Shown: positions 1 through 11,100, numbered from the stretch's first letter. The stretch: DNA of 64,000 nucleotides from Dipylidium caninum (GCA_017562135.1 QEYB01000715.1:310001-374000); one strand, 5' to 3'. Numbers and translations are program-made. The notes: generated by a model from the sequence alone, not told the origin.

Positions 1-1189
1 CCCCGAAGAAGAAAACCAACCATCCCAAGGCTCACCAGGGCTTAACTCGATGCGGGAGTTGATGAGGCATTAGAAACGACAGGGCGTAAATGAGAAGCTC
101 GTTCTCCTGGGGGTTTGCCGTTTTGCCCTGAAACTGCCCCCACTCGTGAGCGCCTCCAAAGCTCGAGGAGAGACGTGGGCTCGAAACCGCTCAGACTGCA
201 TCTCGTCCTCTTCTTTCGAAGAGTGTGCGGTTCAACAACATACTAAAGGTATCTGAGATGTCTGCATAAATCCATCCAACCTGCCAGGCTTATCATCCAC
301 CGCGGACGACAAATTCCTCAAAAGCACTAATTTGCTCTCTCGCCTAACTAATGGCACAAAGTGACGTTGCAATGCTGCGATATGAAGACCTGTGCTTGTG
401 TTCGAGAGACCGACTTAAAGGCCCACCTGCCCCGGAAGCCTCCGCCTCAGGCCCCAGTGGCGGCGCCTCACGTCTCAAGGCGTCGGTTGGGCTCGGAATG
501 CACGGGGCTTGCGCAACTGCGGGCAATTCCCGTTGACTGGGAAAAGCGCATCAACTGCTGTCATCCAAATGCTTTTTCGTCGTATGACGCGATATAATCA
601 GCAAACAGGGAAATCGCGCGTGTCCGCGCCCCAGTCACGAGCGCGGCCGCCCGGAGGCGCAATGGCTGCCTCGCGAGGCCGCACACCTCCTCGGTCGACG
701 GCCAGCCAGGCAGCCAGCCGGCCATCCACGCCTTTTCCGACCGCGTCGGCGAGTCCGCATTGCTGTGTGCCACTCATGGGGAAGCGGTGTCTTACCGGGT
801 GTCTCTTCGTCCGCAAGGAGGGTCGCTGGAGGGCGCAGAATTGCCTGTGAGCTCCAGCCAGGACGATAGCAGCTCGCTTTCGCAGCCGTAGACTCCGACG
901 CCTCACCTTGAGGTTTCTTCGGCCTCGAACGACGCTGGTAAAATGCGTGAGGAATTGGCAGACACCGTGCTTTATCTCGGCGCCTCGTGCCGACTGCGGC
1001 ACCGGTTTGAGGGAGAGGTTCAGGGGACACCCACGGTCTGCAGAATTCTGCAAGGAAAAGCGTATCAACATGACCGGGTTACCACACAAGGTTGGTTTTA
1101 AGGTGCCTAAATGGCCTCCGGTGTTTGGTGCAGTCCACAAATAGAATAGCCTAATTGACCTCTCTTTACATCGACGTAAGCAAACCCAC
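1..1189 (-). other. Second intron of the zinc-finger gene (5' part)
   Basis: It begins at donor GAG|GTGGGT (1190/1189) in phase 0. I searched the minus strand for another CNKYFL-type codon string and found none, so the exon completing finger 5 lies to the left of the window. No AATAAA in minus orientation is present here, which also argues against the reading frame simply ending at the stop near 1166. The remainder is GC-rich DNA with no other recognised feature. Confidence 0.65.
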
Positions 1190-4100
1190 CTCGCAAATGC
1201 CATCCGGGTCGACGCGTTCTGCGGGGGGCGTGAGGAGTTGTGGACTCTTCGAGATCGGGGAATGTGATTTCACAGTGGCAAACGACCAGGGCGTCATAAG
1301 GGGCGGGTGAACAGATGGAGGCTCCTCCTTCCCGCCCACCGGGCCCATGGGGAAGAGCTCAGCAGCCCCCTCAGACAGCCCCGGGAACGGCTGCTGCGGG
1401 GGCTGGTGCAGCATCTTGCCCGGCTTGCTGAAATCCAGAGGCACCGCGGCGGCCCCCTTCATCGGCCCCCCCGCGGCCTGAGGGGTCGGTGCCAGCATCG
1501 GCGACTGGTCCGTGATGCCGTGTTTGTTGGCCTTGTGGGTGCGGAGGAAGTACTTGTTGCAGATCCACTTGTTGCAGATGTCGCAGAGGACGCGCATCTG
1601 GTTTGGCGACTTGCGAGGAGTCGTGCCGGTGGAACCGTTGGCCATGACCCGTTTGGCGGTCAGGCCGGTGGCAGCCAGATGCACCGAGTTCCACTTGGCC
1701 GCAGTAGCCGTGGCGGTGGTGGGACTGGTCATCATTCCTGTCGCCGGTGCCGTCGGCGGGGCGGGGGCCGGCGGAGGCTGCATGGAGGGCGGGGCCGGGT
1801 AGAGTCCGGGTGGGGTGGAGAGAAGACCCAACGGAGGAGGCAACAGGAGAGGAGTAGTCGAGGCTGTTGCCATGACGGGCAGATCGAAACCGCCGCCTCC
1901 AAGGCCAACCTCGTTCACTGCGTGTGCGCGTGCAAAAAGAGACAGCCACATATCAGCCCCTCTTCATTCCCGCTCCCGTTCCCACTCTCACATGGAAACC
2001 AGACGCCCAATTAATGGAGGCACGCATCCCCTTCCACACACACACACACAAAGATGCGTGATTAAATACAGTATTGTCTGAAAACCACTGCCGCCGCCCC
2101 GCTGCCGCGTGCAGACCAAGTGGTGGCGGCGGTGGTGGTAACGGTGGTGAGAGAGTGAGGGCAGAGAGACATGTGTTTAGGCCGAGGGGGCGGAGAAGGG
2201 CTTTTTTCAAAATGCCCCCTGGAACTTTTGAATGTCAGCTTGATGGGAACAGCCGCGTGCCTGTAGTTAAAAAGATGCCTCCACTTCTTTCGTGAAAAAT
2301 ACATTTCTCCATCCAACTGTGGCCGCGCGCGGGCGCGAGTGCGTGATGGGCTTCAAACCCTTCCACCACTGGTCAAGTTGTGCCCGCGCTCGGCCTAACT
2401 GACACAAACGCCGCGGTTGTGACATCCGGGCGTCGGAGGGAAGTGTCTGCGCGTTTTACGCATCCACTTGCCCCTGTGGCGCTGACTGAGCGTCGGGCGC
2501 TCCAGGAACCGAGTGCGAGGAGTGCGCGAAAGCGTTGCCGGCGGAGAGAGCTCGAAAACTCGACGATGTTGCGCAGACTTAGCGGCTACGTGATAGCACG
2601 ACGTTAAGTGAAAGACCGCGTGCCCAGCCCCGGGCTTACTTGATATGGGCTGTGGAAGCATGCCATTCACCGTGTTTGGCACACCGAACTGCGCACTACC
2701 GGGCTGTTCCCTGTTTACTGCCTCGACAGACGTCGAGGACGGCAGCCGCAGGAACGGAGCATTCGGCAGCTGGAAGTGAGTTGACGTGGGACTCCCACGC
2801 TCTGAGGTGGCTGGTGGCGTCAGCTTAATTGTCGAACTCTCGTTCTCCCCGTTGTTGTCTAGTGTCCTCGCGCTTAGGATGAAGATGAAGAACGATGGAT
2901 CCGTCGGGCTCAAGCTGTGAACCGAAGTCAGGTGAGTTGGCAGAAAGAGCCGCGGCCCAATTGTCTTGTCACACAGTGGACAAGTGACGAGCGCATTTGC
3001 CGCCATCAACTGCAAAACTGGGTCCTTCTTCGCTTCCTCCTGCGACGGTTTTGGCGCCTCAGGCATGATGGACGATGGCTGTGGAGACATCCAGGACGAC
3101 AAGCTTCCCAGAGGAGCAGGGAACTGCGACGGCAGCATTGGCGTCATGAGCGAAAGCGGTGGTGGCAGAGGCGGTGGCACGCCGAAGCCTTCAAGGCCCT
3201 GGCCAGCGCCCTCCGACTGCGCCTTCTCCGCGTGTTTGCTCGCCGCCGACCGCGAGACCGGCCCGCCCACCTCCTGCGGCGACAGTCCGTGCACCTTTAT
3301 TTTGTGTGTTCGGAGAAAGTACTTATTGCAGAGCTCTTTTTTGCATAATTCACAAGTGACGCGATCTGCCAACTTTGCAGCTGCCATGCTCGACTTGAAC
3401 ATATCTAATGCGCCGACGTTGAGCTGTTTACTGCCGGCCGAGGAGGTGAGGACAGGACTGGCGACAGGGTCCGCGACCGCCACTGGCGGAATAAATGTGG
3501 CGTTCTCGCTGAGTTCCACCCGAGAAGGCTTGGCCTCCGACTTGGCTGTCCAGAGGGAAACTTGCTCCTTCTCCGACGGAGCGATGGTTTCTCCGGGGGT
3601 CGAGGAGCCACAAAACGCCTCTATGGGCGGACTGCGGTTGGGAGCGCTCTCCCCCAGCTGTTGGGCCGTGGCAGCCGACGACGTCAAGACGCTCATCCAC
3701 TCACTTGCGCTCGTGCTCGGGGACTTGTCGGACGGCTCAGCCTCCTCGGGCTCGCCCAAGCCCGACTCTCGTTTCCGCAATTGTGCAAGGGGCTCACTGG
3801 CAATGCGATGGACATCACTCTTATGCTTTCGGAGGTAGTACTTGTTGCAAAAATGCTTCTGACAGAGCTCACAGAAGTCCTCGTTCTTGCTGCCGTTGAC
3901 GAGGGGAGGAAGACCCTTCGCCGCCATCGACTGCAAGCCTGGCGGGAGCATCATGAAGGCGTTGGGAAAAGAGTAGTCGCCATGTGGAGAGCTCACTGTC
4001 TCCGATGACGCAGTCACCAGACCAGGGAAGAATTGAGAAGTGAGGCTCACTTCGTCCCAATTCGCGCTTAAGTCTGCTTTCGCGTTGGAAAGTGCCATTT

Positions 4101-4314
4101 GTGGTTCAGACAGCCATGCAGGTGGGTTACCACCGGAAGCACTCAGAATGGACATTGCTGCGGCTAATAAGCGGTTTTTCGACTCTTCCGTCTCTCGTGC
4201 GTTGTTCGCGTCCGCTGAAATCGGCGGCAACGCCGATCGCTGACCGTTGAAGGACTTCATGAGCGCCAAGACTGCCGAGGCGTCGGGAGAGAAAGTGTTA
4301 TTAGCGTCGGCCAT
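1190..4314 (-). CDS. Repeated C2H2 zinc-finger protein, 3'-truncated by the window edge; exons 2640-4314 and 1190-1917
   Basis: Two exons join in frame. Exon 1 (4314 down to 2640, 1675 nt) ends at donor CAA|GTAAG. Exon 2 (1917 down to 1190, 728 nt) follows an acceptor ending ACGCAG, and the junction codon reads Met559. Together they give exactly 801 codons. Four fingers of spacing C-x2-C-x12-H-x4-H are visible: C148/C151/H164/H169, C321/C324/H337/H342, C445/C448/H461/H466 and C670/C673/H686/H691. Fingers 1, 2 and 4 share a core CNKY(Y/F)LR(T/K)HK; finger 3 has lost that core but keeps the ligands. The linkers are rich in Pro, Ser and Ala. PLDFS at 718-722 resembles a CtBP-binding PxDLS motif. 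Exon 2 ends after DPDGICE, which matches the entry to finger 1 (EDFCELC), so a fifth finger is split by the next intron. The start is the first ATG after a strong acceptor. Such proteins usually act in the nucleus as transcription factors; I do not recognise the orthologue. Confidence 0.86.
1520..1585 (-). other. Zinc finger 4 (residues 670-691)
   Basis: CDICNKWICNKYFLRTHK core in exon 2 with ligands C670, C673, H686 and H691. It lies after a Pro/Ala/Thr-rich linker and before the PLDFS motif. Confidence 0.87.
1918..2639 (-). other. First visible intron of the zinc-finger gene (722 nt)
   Basis: GT-AG intron with donor CAA|GTAAG and acceptor ACGCAG|TG, phase 1. The reading frame of exon 1 stays open into it until 2395, so a retained-intron form would add about 80 unrelated residues. 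It holds a (CA)8 run at 2035-2050 and a GGT-rich patch near 2120-2150. Confidence 0.8.
2035..2050. repeat. (CA)8 microsatellite in intron
   Basis: A pure dinucleotide run inside the first visible intron of the zinc-finger gene. Confidence 0.9.
2917..2982 (-). other. Zinc finger 3, divergent (residues 445-466)
   Basis: All four ligands are kept (C445, C448, H461, H466), but the CNKY core is replaced by GPRLFLPTH and the extra loop cysteine is gone. An LMAANAL segment precedes it, so it probably arose from the same duplicated module and then diverged. Confidence 0.75.
3289..3354 (-). other. Zinc finger 2 (residues 321-342)
   Basis: This finger has the core CNKYFLRTHK, nearly identical to finger 4. 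It is preceded by a SSMAAAKLADRVT segment, the clearest copy of the repeated upstream element. Confidence 0.87.
3808..3873 (-). other. Zinc finger 1 (residues 148-169)
   Basis: C-x2-C-x12-H-x4-H finger in exon 1 with the family core CNKYYLRKHK. An extra cysteine (C156) sits inside the loop, as in fingers 2 and 4. It is preceded by a short SMAAKG segment at about 129-134 that recurs before finger 2. Confidence 0.85.
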
Positions 4315-4340
4315 AGTTGTCAGCCTGAAAGGAGAAGACG
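4315..4340 (-). other. Splice acceptor just upstream of the zinc-finger start codon
   Basis: On the minus strand a pyrimidine-rich tract ends in TTTCAG at 4325, and only 10 nt (4324-4315) separate it from the ATG at 4314. The 5' end of the mRNA is therefore supplied from elsewhere, either by cis-spliced untranslated exons to the right or by a trans-spliced leader. Confidence 0.75.
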
Positions 4341-5613
4341 CGCCGTGTTAGTTGCGGCAGTGCCTCCTCGCCCCACACCACACACCCTCCGGGGCCTACT
4401 TATGGATGTTGAACATTGTCTGGAACTAAAATCTATCGATCGTCATGCGTTTAAATGTGTAACGTGAATTTTTCAGACCCCTTCAAGTGGAGGACACTGT
4501 TTGCCTTCTTAGTCTGTTTACAGTAGCCACGAACTCGGCCGCGGTATTTGTCCAGGCGGTCTTATCTGGAGTTTAGGGCTCCCAGCCCAGTGCCGATTAA
4601 GGCCTTCCGCTTGAGTGTCAGCTGTGGAGAGTTCCCAACGCCAACAAAATCGGTGGGGCGGACTGCCGCCCAGCCCCTCACTCAAAACGCCTACGTTGTG
4701 GGGCGGTGGGCAAGCGACTGAAATACTCACGGCCCAGCGGGAGTGGGTGCATTTGCCACCGCGTCAGACGGGTGAGGAGTGCCGAATTGGCGCGAATCGC
4801 ACTGATGGGAGATCATGCAATGGTGCTGCTGCCATGACAAGCCCCCTCAGGCATCCATCTTGTGCGACTGCCGCGGGAAACCACTTAACGCATCCTGATA
4901 GTTTCCTCTGATAGGTGATTGTAAAGCGGTGGTGGCGTTTGCAACGAAGTCCTGGCGCAGTAGCGCCCACATCGGATTCATAAATTCAACTGATACTATC
5001 GTCGTGGCTGCCCTCGCCTGCAACAGCGATAACACAATTACGCGCTATTGTTGAAGGGGGCCAGTGCCGCCTCAGAGGTTACATTCACCGACAGGCGTTG
5101 CTCCCACGACCGCCTGCAGCAAGGCCAGGCGCTCGTGCGCACGACGCAAAGGGCAGTCGGAGTCCACGGACTGCCGCCGGCCGGCGAGCCCTTGACGGCG
5201 ACCCCCGCGGGGCAGAAGTTCAGGAGCGCGGTGAGCCTCGGGGCCACCGCTGGGCAACCGGGCGCCTCGCGCCGCCTGCAGAGGCGCAGATTTTACGTTC
5301 AGGGAAGTCGGGAGGACATAAAACGAGGTAACAACGCTGGGGTGGCAACGATTTTGGTTTGGTGAAGCCACTTGAGATTGACCGCATCGAGGGCCCGTAG
5401 ACCCCGATTAAGTGGGGGGAAGTGGGACGTTGTTCGTGCCTGTTTGCCCCTGCTTATATTTATGTTTTCGTACGTGTCCGTGTGTGTTTCCGTGTTAAAA
5501 GATACTTATCTCACTACCCCCTGAGAGTTCGCGAAGTTGTAGCATTTTATGGGCGTCAATTGGGCTTTACCAACGAAAATTTGCCCGCTATTGAGGTCAC
5601 AGGTCTTCGTATT

Positions 5614-5664
5614 GGCGGTGGCGGTAGTGGCGGTGGTGGTGGTGGTGGTGGTGGTGGTGGCGGC
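5614..5664. repeat. GGT/GGC trinucleotide repeat
   Basis: An imperfect start passes into an uninterrupted GGT run from about 5632 to 5660. In the forward frame it would read as polyglycine, but the surrounding frame has no coding character. Confidence 0.9.
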
Positions 5665-6226
5665 GCAGAATTACGCATACATTACGTGCAAACACCTATT
5701 TTGTGTGTTCGGAACTGCCTTCTGCTCCCCGATTGGCTAAATTCAGTCTCCATTAATTAAATTTACTTCCTTTTGGGGAAATTTCGTACTCCTCCTTCCC
5801 CGTTGTCAGACTTTGCGCCACCCTCCGCTGCGACCGCAAATCGACGCGAGTGGAGCCCAAAGGGCCGGTAGCGCGTCAGTTTAGCCTGGAGGCTGCGCGA
5901 CAGCCGGTCTCGCCACCCGACGGTCCTATCGCCCGACGCAGGGCCGTCAACAGAGACGACGGCATCTGCCTGACTCTGCCGTGCCTGCCGGAGGAGCAGT
6001 GGGCCGTCGAAGCAACCGAAAGGTGCGCGAGAGTGCGCTGGCGGCACTTTCCTTTAGAGAGGTCGCCAGGATGGCATTTGAGGGGAGATGCGAGGGCGAT
6101 TTGGAAGATTGACCTATCAATGTATAAGCTTCCTACGGCCATATGCCTCGTATCACGGGTGCACACACACAAGCCTGCTTTCAAGTGACTTCTCAGTCAT
6201 TTATTACAAGTTCTCTTAGGCCCTCG

Positions 6227-6247
6227 CCCCCCCCACCCCCCCTCCCG
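6227..6247. repeat. C-rich tract
   Basis: Long runs of C broken by single A and T. The complementary strand has G runs that could stack as a quadruplex. Confidence 0.85.
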
Positions 6248-6570
6248 CCTTCCCTGCCACCACCCTCACTCACACCCACACGTTCTCCTTTTAATTAAAC
6301 TACACGTTACCCTACCAAAAGCACACTCTACCCACACACGCGGGGCGAGGTGGAGAGGGGCAGGGGGCGAGAGGGCGAGGACAAGGTGCTTGCTTTCGTC
6401 ATTTATCAAAACCGCCTCAAAATTATAAGTTTGTGCGGTCCTTTACTGCGGCAAGTAGGGTGGTGGCAACTGAAATTTCTTCAAAGTCTCACAACTCATG
6501 GCCGCTTCCCCGCACCGCCCGCTCACCCCGCACCGCCCACTATGTCAAACGAGTCGGGGGCGAGAGGGAG

Positions 6571-6579
6571 AGGACGAGG

Positions 6580-6616
<37 letters not shown>

Positions 6617-6618
6617 GG
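6571..6618. repeat. GAGGAC-type hexanucleotide tandem repeat
   Basis: About seven copies of a hexamer close to CGAGGA, purine-rich on the plus strand. They lead directly into a G-run cluster. Confidence 0.88.
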
Positions 6619-6637
6619 CAGAGGGGAGGGGGAGGGG
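6614..6637 (+). other. G-quadruplex-like motif
   Basis: Four runs of 4-5 G separated by loops of one to four bases, which fits the standard G3+N1-7 rule with margin. The function is unknown. Confidence 0.6.
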
Positions 6638-6726
6638 AGAAGGTCTTTGAAGTTGCTCACATTTTGTGGTCACACGTGCATGCACACGTTCCTGTGCCAC
6701 ACAATTCTCCACTGCCTTTCGTGCCT

Positions 6727-6740
6727 TGCCTTGCAAGGCA
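6727..6740. other. Perfect 14-base palindrome TGCCTTGCAAGGCA
   Basis: Both halves are exact reverse complements with no spacer. This is a possible dimeric transcription factor site; the factor is not identified. Confidence 0.6.
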
Positions 6741-7786
6741 GACGATCCGAGAGGCGAATTTTGAGGGACTCCACTCACAGGTGCGCTGCTCTGACTGCCA
6801 TTATGGCTGCGGTGCGGCGGGACAAGGCAGGTGGTTGGTTTCGACCGCACACGGACGTCCTTTTGGCGAAACGCGAGTATAAATCGTGGGCGCACGCACG
6901 ACGGGAAAGGTAAACTTTTGGTGGTGGCATTTCCGGCATTCGAAAGAAGAATAGAATGTGTGCTGGCGTATGGCGGGAGAGGGGGGTGGGACGGGGGCGG
7001 GAGGGGGAAGCTGCAAGTGAAGCACCCCAAGCAGCACGCGCATTGAATCACTCAAGTGGAGGTAAACAATGGGACAGCCCAAAACCGTTTATAGGCTCCG
7101 ACGCCCCTCTTTGATGCACCTTAAATCACCCTCAGAGACCTTTTCATAGTAGATCCCAAAATTTAGCCCCAATTTTTTGTTTCTTCCGTGAATCCTACTT
7201 GACAGGGCCTGAGCAACCCATCACCGCAACCACACTCGGCTTTAGCCAGACAACATCATCCGCCAACATTTCCCTTCTCACACTATGCACGGACAGAACA
7301 CTCCCCAACTCGGCGCTAGGACTTTCCCTTTGTTTACCTCATACCTCAAAGCGAGGACATTTCGTGGGAGACACAGAAACGAATCACACGGTTTGCTTCT
7401 TCTGTTCCCCAAGTGGAAGGGGGTCAAAGGCGCCAGCCGCTCCTCCGAGTCGAGGCCAGTGGGAGGAGGGGTTTGGACGCGCGGAAGCTGGTGGAGGGGA
7501 GACCAGCTTCGAAGCAGTTCCACTTCCCCTATCAACTGTCGCTAGACACAGGTACACGAGCAAACACCAGCCCAACATTCATTTAGATTGGGAATCACGA
7601 GGGCTACACCAGTTGAGTTTGCCGGATCCCTCGGGAATGAGAGCCGCAACCTCCTTCATCTAATGTGTGGAGTGAAGAATACACTTTTAGGTCCGAGGAC
7701 TGTGGTGAAATGTCACTGGCATGACATGAAAAGGCGAGGAGGAATCGCACCACTCCGCGTCCACACGGCCCCATTCGGCGCGCTCT

Positions 7787-7821
<35 letters not shown>

Positions 7822-7826
7822 GCGCA
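7787..7826. repeat. (CGCA)n tetranucleotide repeat
   Basis: About nine units of alternating pyrimidine-purine sequence, prone to Z-DNA. Similar CACG/GTGC runs occur near 10650, 16390 and 61800. Confidence 0.88.
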
Positions 7827-7828
7827 CC

Positions 7829-7918
7829 CATTGTGGAGGCCTTAATCAATTCAATGCTGGGGAATTGATGAATAATTAGGCCAACTAGGATTGCAACATA
7901 AATTTCCTGCATTAAATT
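7829..7918. promoter_or_regulatory. AT-rich island with SOX- and homeodomain-like words
   Basis: Sharp AT-rich patch between a CGCA repeat and a pyrimidine tract. It has a SOX-type CATTGTG (7829-7835), an inverted repeat ATCAATTC / GAATTGAT (7845-7852 and 7862-7869, 9-base spacer) and an AATAATTAGG homeodomain-like word. It resembles a small enhancer; function is inferred from words only. Confidence 0.4.
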
Positions 7919-8065
7919 ATCCCCCCCACTCCCACTCCCACCCCACCCCACCACCCATTCTCCCTCACTCACTCTCTCGCGCTCTCGCTCTCGCTCTCCC
8001 TCCGCTTGCACGATCTCGACTCGCGCCCCCCCCCGGCCTCGCCTCGCCTCCCCTTCGCACAGGCC
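7919..8065. repeat. Pyrimidine-rich tract (C-rich then CT-rich)
   Basis: C runs at 7921-7952 would form a G-quadruplex on the minus strand. They pass into CTCTCG-type repeats to about 8005 and further C/T-rich DNA. Confidence 0.8.
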
Positions 8066-8161
8066 AGAAAGAATCATAACTCCAACGCAACACGACCCAC
8101 CTCCCTCGTCCTGCCCAGCGCCCAAGTGTCCAACTCTCCGAGGCGCGAGCGTTGAAGTTGG

Positions 8162-8184
8162 ATGCAAATTTGCATGATTTGCAT
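8162..8184. promoter_or_regulatory. Triple POU octamer cluster
   Basis: Three perfect octamers lie within 23 bases: ATGCAAAT (8162-8169), ATTTGCAT (8168-8175) and ATTTGCAT (8177-8184). The first two overlap to make the palindrome ATGCAAATTTGCAT. POU-homeodomain proteins bind this octamer; binding here is inferred. Confidence 0.55.
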
Positions 8185-11100
8185 TCAGCGGTGTCGGGTG
8201 TTGCTTTAAATGACGATCTTCTCCCCTTCCTCAGAGCCGGGCTCAATCCTCGCCCAGACATTTTGGTTGCACAAACTCTCGCAGCCGTTTGAATTTCACC
8301 TCACGCGACATGTGCCACCGCCCCGTCCCGTCTCGTGGCCTCTTCCCCTCACTCGCAGTGGAAGTCCGCCTTCACTCGGGGCGGGCCCGGCGATCAAACG
8401 GTTCCGCGCTCATGACTCTGCGCAGTCCTTCTTGGTCTCCTCACCAAACTAACCGCCGCGTTCAACGACGCCTCGTTAGGCACCCACTGGCTCCCCATTC
8501 TCTCGGGGGCGAGGAGCGAGCGTTCCGGGACTGAATCGCCGACAAGCGAGCCAAACTCGGAGCGAGCGGGAAACAGTAGGGCAAAAGGGAGCAGGCAAGG
8601 GGGAACTTCCTCCGCCGACTGGACCCAAGTGGCTCCCACCAGCGCTGCGCACGATTGACTTGGAGGATTTACTTAAGCGTCTGTTTATGCCACGGGAGCA
8701 GCGCTAGCAGTCGACGGAAGTCCGGCGGCGGGGCCCTGGCAACACTTCAGATGGGCTGGCGAAGGTGGATGCGTGGTATTTCGATACCATTTATTTTGAG
8801 CTGTTGCTGTCTTTGCACTTCCGAGTTCCGTCTTCGCCCCCCGCCCCCCGCCACCCCCTCCCGACGTCCTGCCTTAACTGCGTCGGCAAATCGCGTTTGG
8901 ACCAAATGTAAACACCGGGTTTTAGTAAAATTCACGTCACCAGGGCGCAGTGAAGTTTGCCCAGTTTTGTCAACTTTTCAGCCCAAAGGTCAAGCCAGGC
9001 CCGTAGAAAATCCAGCAGAGTTTCCACACGGGACGGCGTGAAGGAGTGGTGTGGAATATGCGACGGGGAAAGCGGCTGTATTTACACGGCCATGACTTAT
9101 ATCGTGCCCGGGCGAGGGCACAACCGCCCTTCTTTCCCGAGCGAATGCAGATCGCATTTTTGCGTGCATCCGCGCGCTCCGCTCTCCTCCCTGGCCTTAT
9201 AAGTGCGGCTTGGAATGTCAGTGGGTTCATTGATGCAAAAATTGCCAGCTAATTAGAGGGTTAAATTTCACTGAAGGCGATGCAGAAAAACTGCCCTGCT
9301 TCCACCGAGCCCCATGCCTTTTTATTACGCCAAAGCGGTCGCCTCGCTCGGCGGAACTGCGGAGCGGGACGCCCTCCACACAGCCGCCGCATTGCCCTCT
9401 TGGGGGAAATCGCGGTGCAGCGGCGCAGGCCCTTCCACCCGCTACCTCATAGGGCAGCACGCCAAATCCGAGCAGTTTTGACTCCTCGCAGAAATCCGCC
9501 CCCTGAACCAGACTGTGGAAAAGGATGTCAGAGTATGGCCGGCCGCATCCGAGCTGTGCAGCCACTCCACCCTCTCATTAGAGCAGACTTCGTTAACCAC
9601 AATCGCACCCCAATGGGGGGCTTTTGTGGCAACCACGGTTCGAGTGGAAGGGTATTTTACGCAACCCAAAGTGGAAGAGGCTGAAACCGCATAAACCTCG
9701 TTCAAACTACTACTACTTTCGTCACGTAGGTGTGCCGGGAGCTGATGTGAGCCATATAAGTCAATGTTTTTGGGAGGGAAGGGCGGGGTGAATTGAGAGT
9801 CAAAGAAAATCAGTAATTCACGACTCTGTGGACGACGACGAGCCTCCCCACCTCAGCGGCCCAAATCACATCAGGTCGATCGGAGGCTGGCCGTCGGGAT
9901 GTCGCACAGCAGGGAGTACTCAAACTAATATGAGACATTCGGGTTTCGGCCTTAATGCCAAACAAGGGGACTAGGAACTGGGGGGGGGGGGGCGTGGATC
10001 ACCTCGCCGCACTCACGCAGAGACGGAGGCGGACGCGGGTGGGCCGGCAAGGCGTTAAATCATGCAGCGGGACTCATGAGGAAAAAGGGTCAAGGAGACG
10101 GAGATTCGTAAGGACGAGCACCACCTGCAGCGACGGTCTCGCTGTCACTTGTGCAGGCTGGTGATAGTTTAATGGGCAAAGGCTTTACCAGTTAACTGCC
10201 ATGGCACAAACTCCACTCTGATCGTCAGAATGGGATTTTGAATAGAAACCTCTACTACGGTTTTGCCCACCGCTTACGTGAGACTTAACTAAGAACAGAT
10301 AAATTTGGTGAACATACACAGGGAGTTATCTGGTTTGGGGCAATAAAATGTGAGGGGGTGTAGGATTGGACACCAAAAATAATTAAAAAGAAAGTGAGGG
10401 ACTCACAAGTGAAACGCGATAGAGTTCCTTGACCGCCAAGGAATTGAAATGCGCACAAAATGAAATGTGGCGATGACCACTCGTCACGAATACTCAAGAG
10501 ATAATAAGCAGAAAAACGGCACCGTCGAATCAAAACGTCTGGCCAATCGTGAATGTGTGTGAGTGTGTTGATGGTTTGCTAAAAGACGACTGCCTGTAGG
10601 AGCTCTCACACCGCGAACGCGCAGCACTCACGACTGCACTTTGCGCAGGCACACACGCACGCACGCGTATGCACACAAATTGCAACCGCTGCAGCACGGA
10701 GGACGAAACGAAAGAGGAAACGTGGGTGTGCGTGTGTGTGTGTACGCGTATTATGTCGCGGTATGTCCTTCTTCCGCCTCCCCCATCCCTCTCACCCTTC
10801 CACTCGTCCTACCACCAATGTGTCCGCGCGTACGACTGTGACCGCAGAAATCCCGAGCTCCCATTGGTTAACTCGCCCCGCCCGCGCTCGCATGTGCGCA
10901 CACGTTTGATGGGCGCACACACGCGTGCACCCAAACGTGGGTTACACAGTGCGAATGTCCCATCGGTGCTGCCTCTCATTTAACGTTAATTTACACAGGA
11001 AAAAAAGACGAGCTCAACCATTTCGGGGCATCGGTGGGGAGAAGCAGCGGAGCAGTTGAATGGCAATTTACCAACAAAATTATTTTACTTGAGCAGAGTA

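Larger units (their letters stand above)
4325..7780. other. Non-coding block nearest the zinc-finger gene
   Basis: No convincing coding exon on either strand. It holds a GGT run (5614-5664), a C-rich tract (6227-6247), a hexamer GAGGAC-type repeat followed by a G-quadruplex-like stretch (6571-6637), and a perfect 14-base palindrome (6727-6740). It probably contains the leader intron and proximal control DNA of the zinc-finger gene, although no promoter can be placed. Confidence 0.5.

Noticed and set aside
2395..2639. Continuation of the zinc-finger frame past 2640
   Set aside because: A strong donor at 2640/2639 and an in-phase acceptor at 1917 restore a better protein; the read-through part has no conserved feature. 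Intron retention stays possible.
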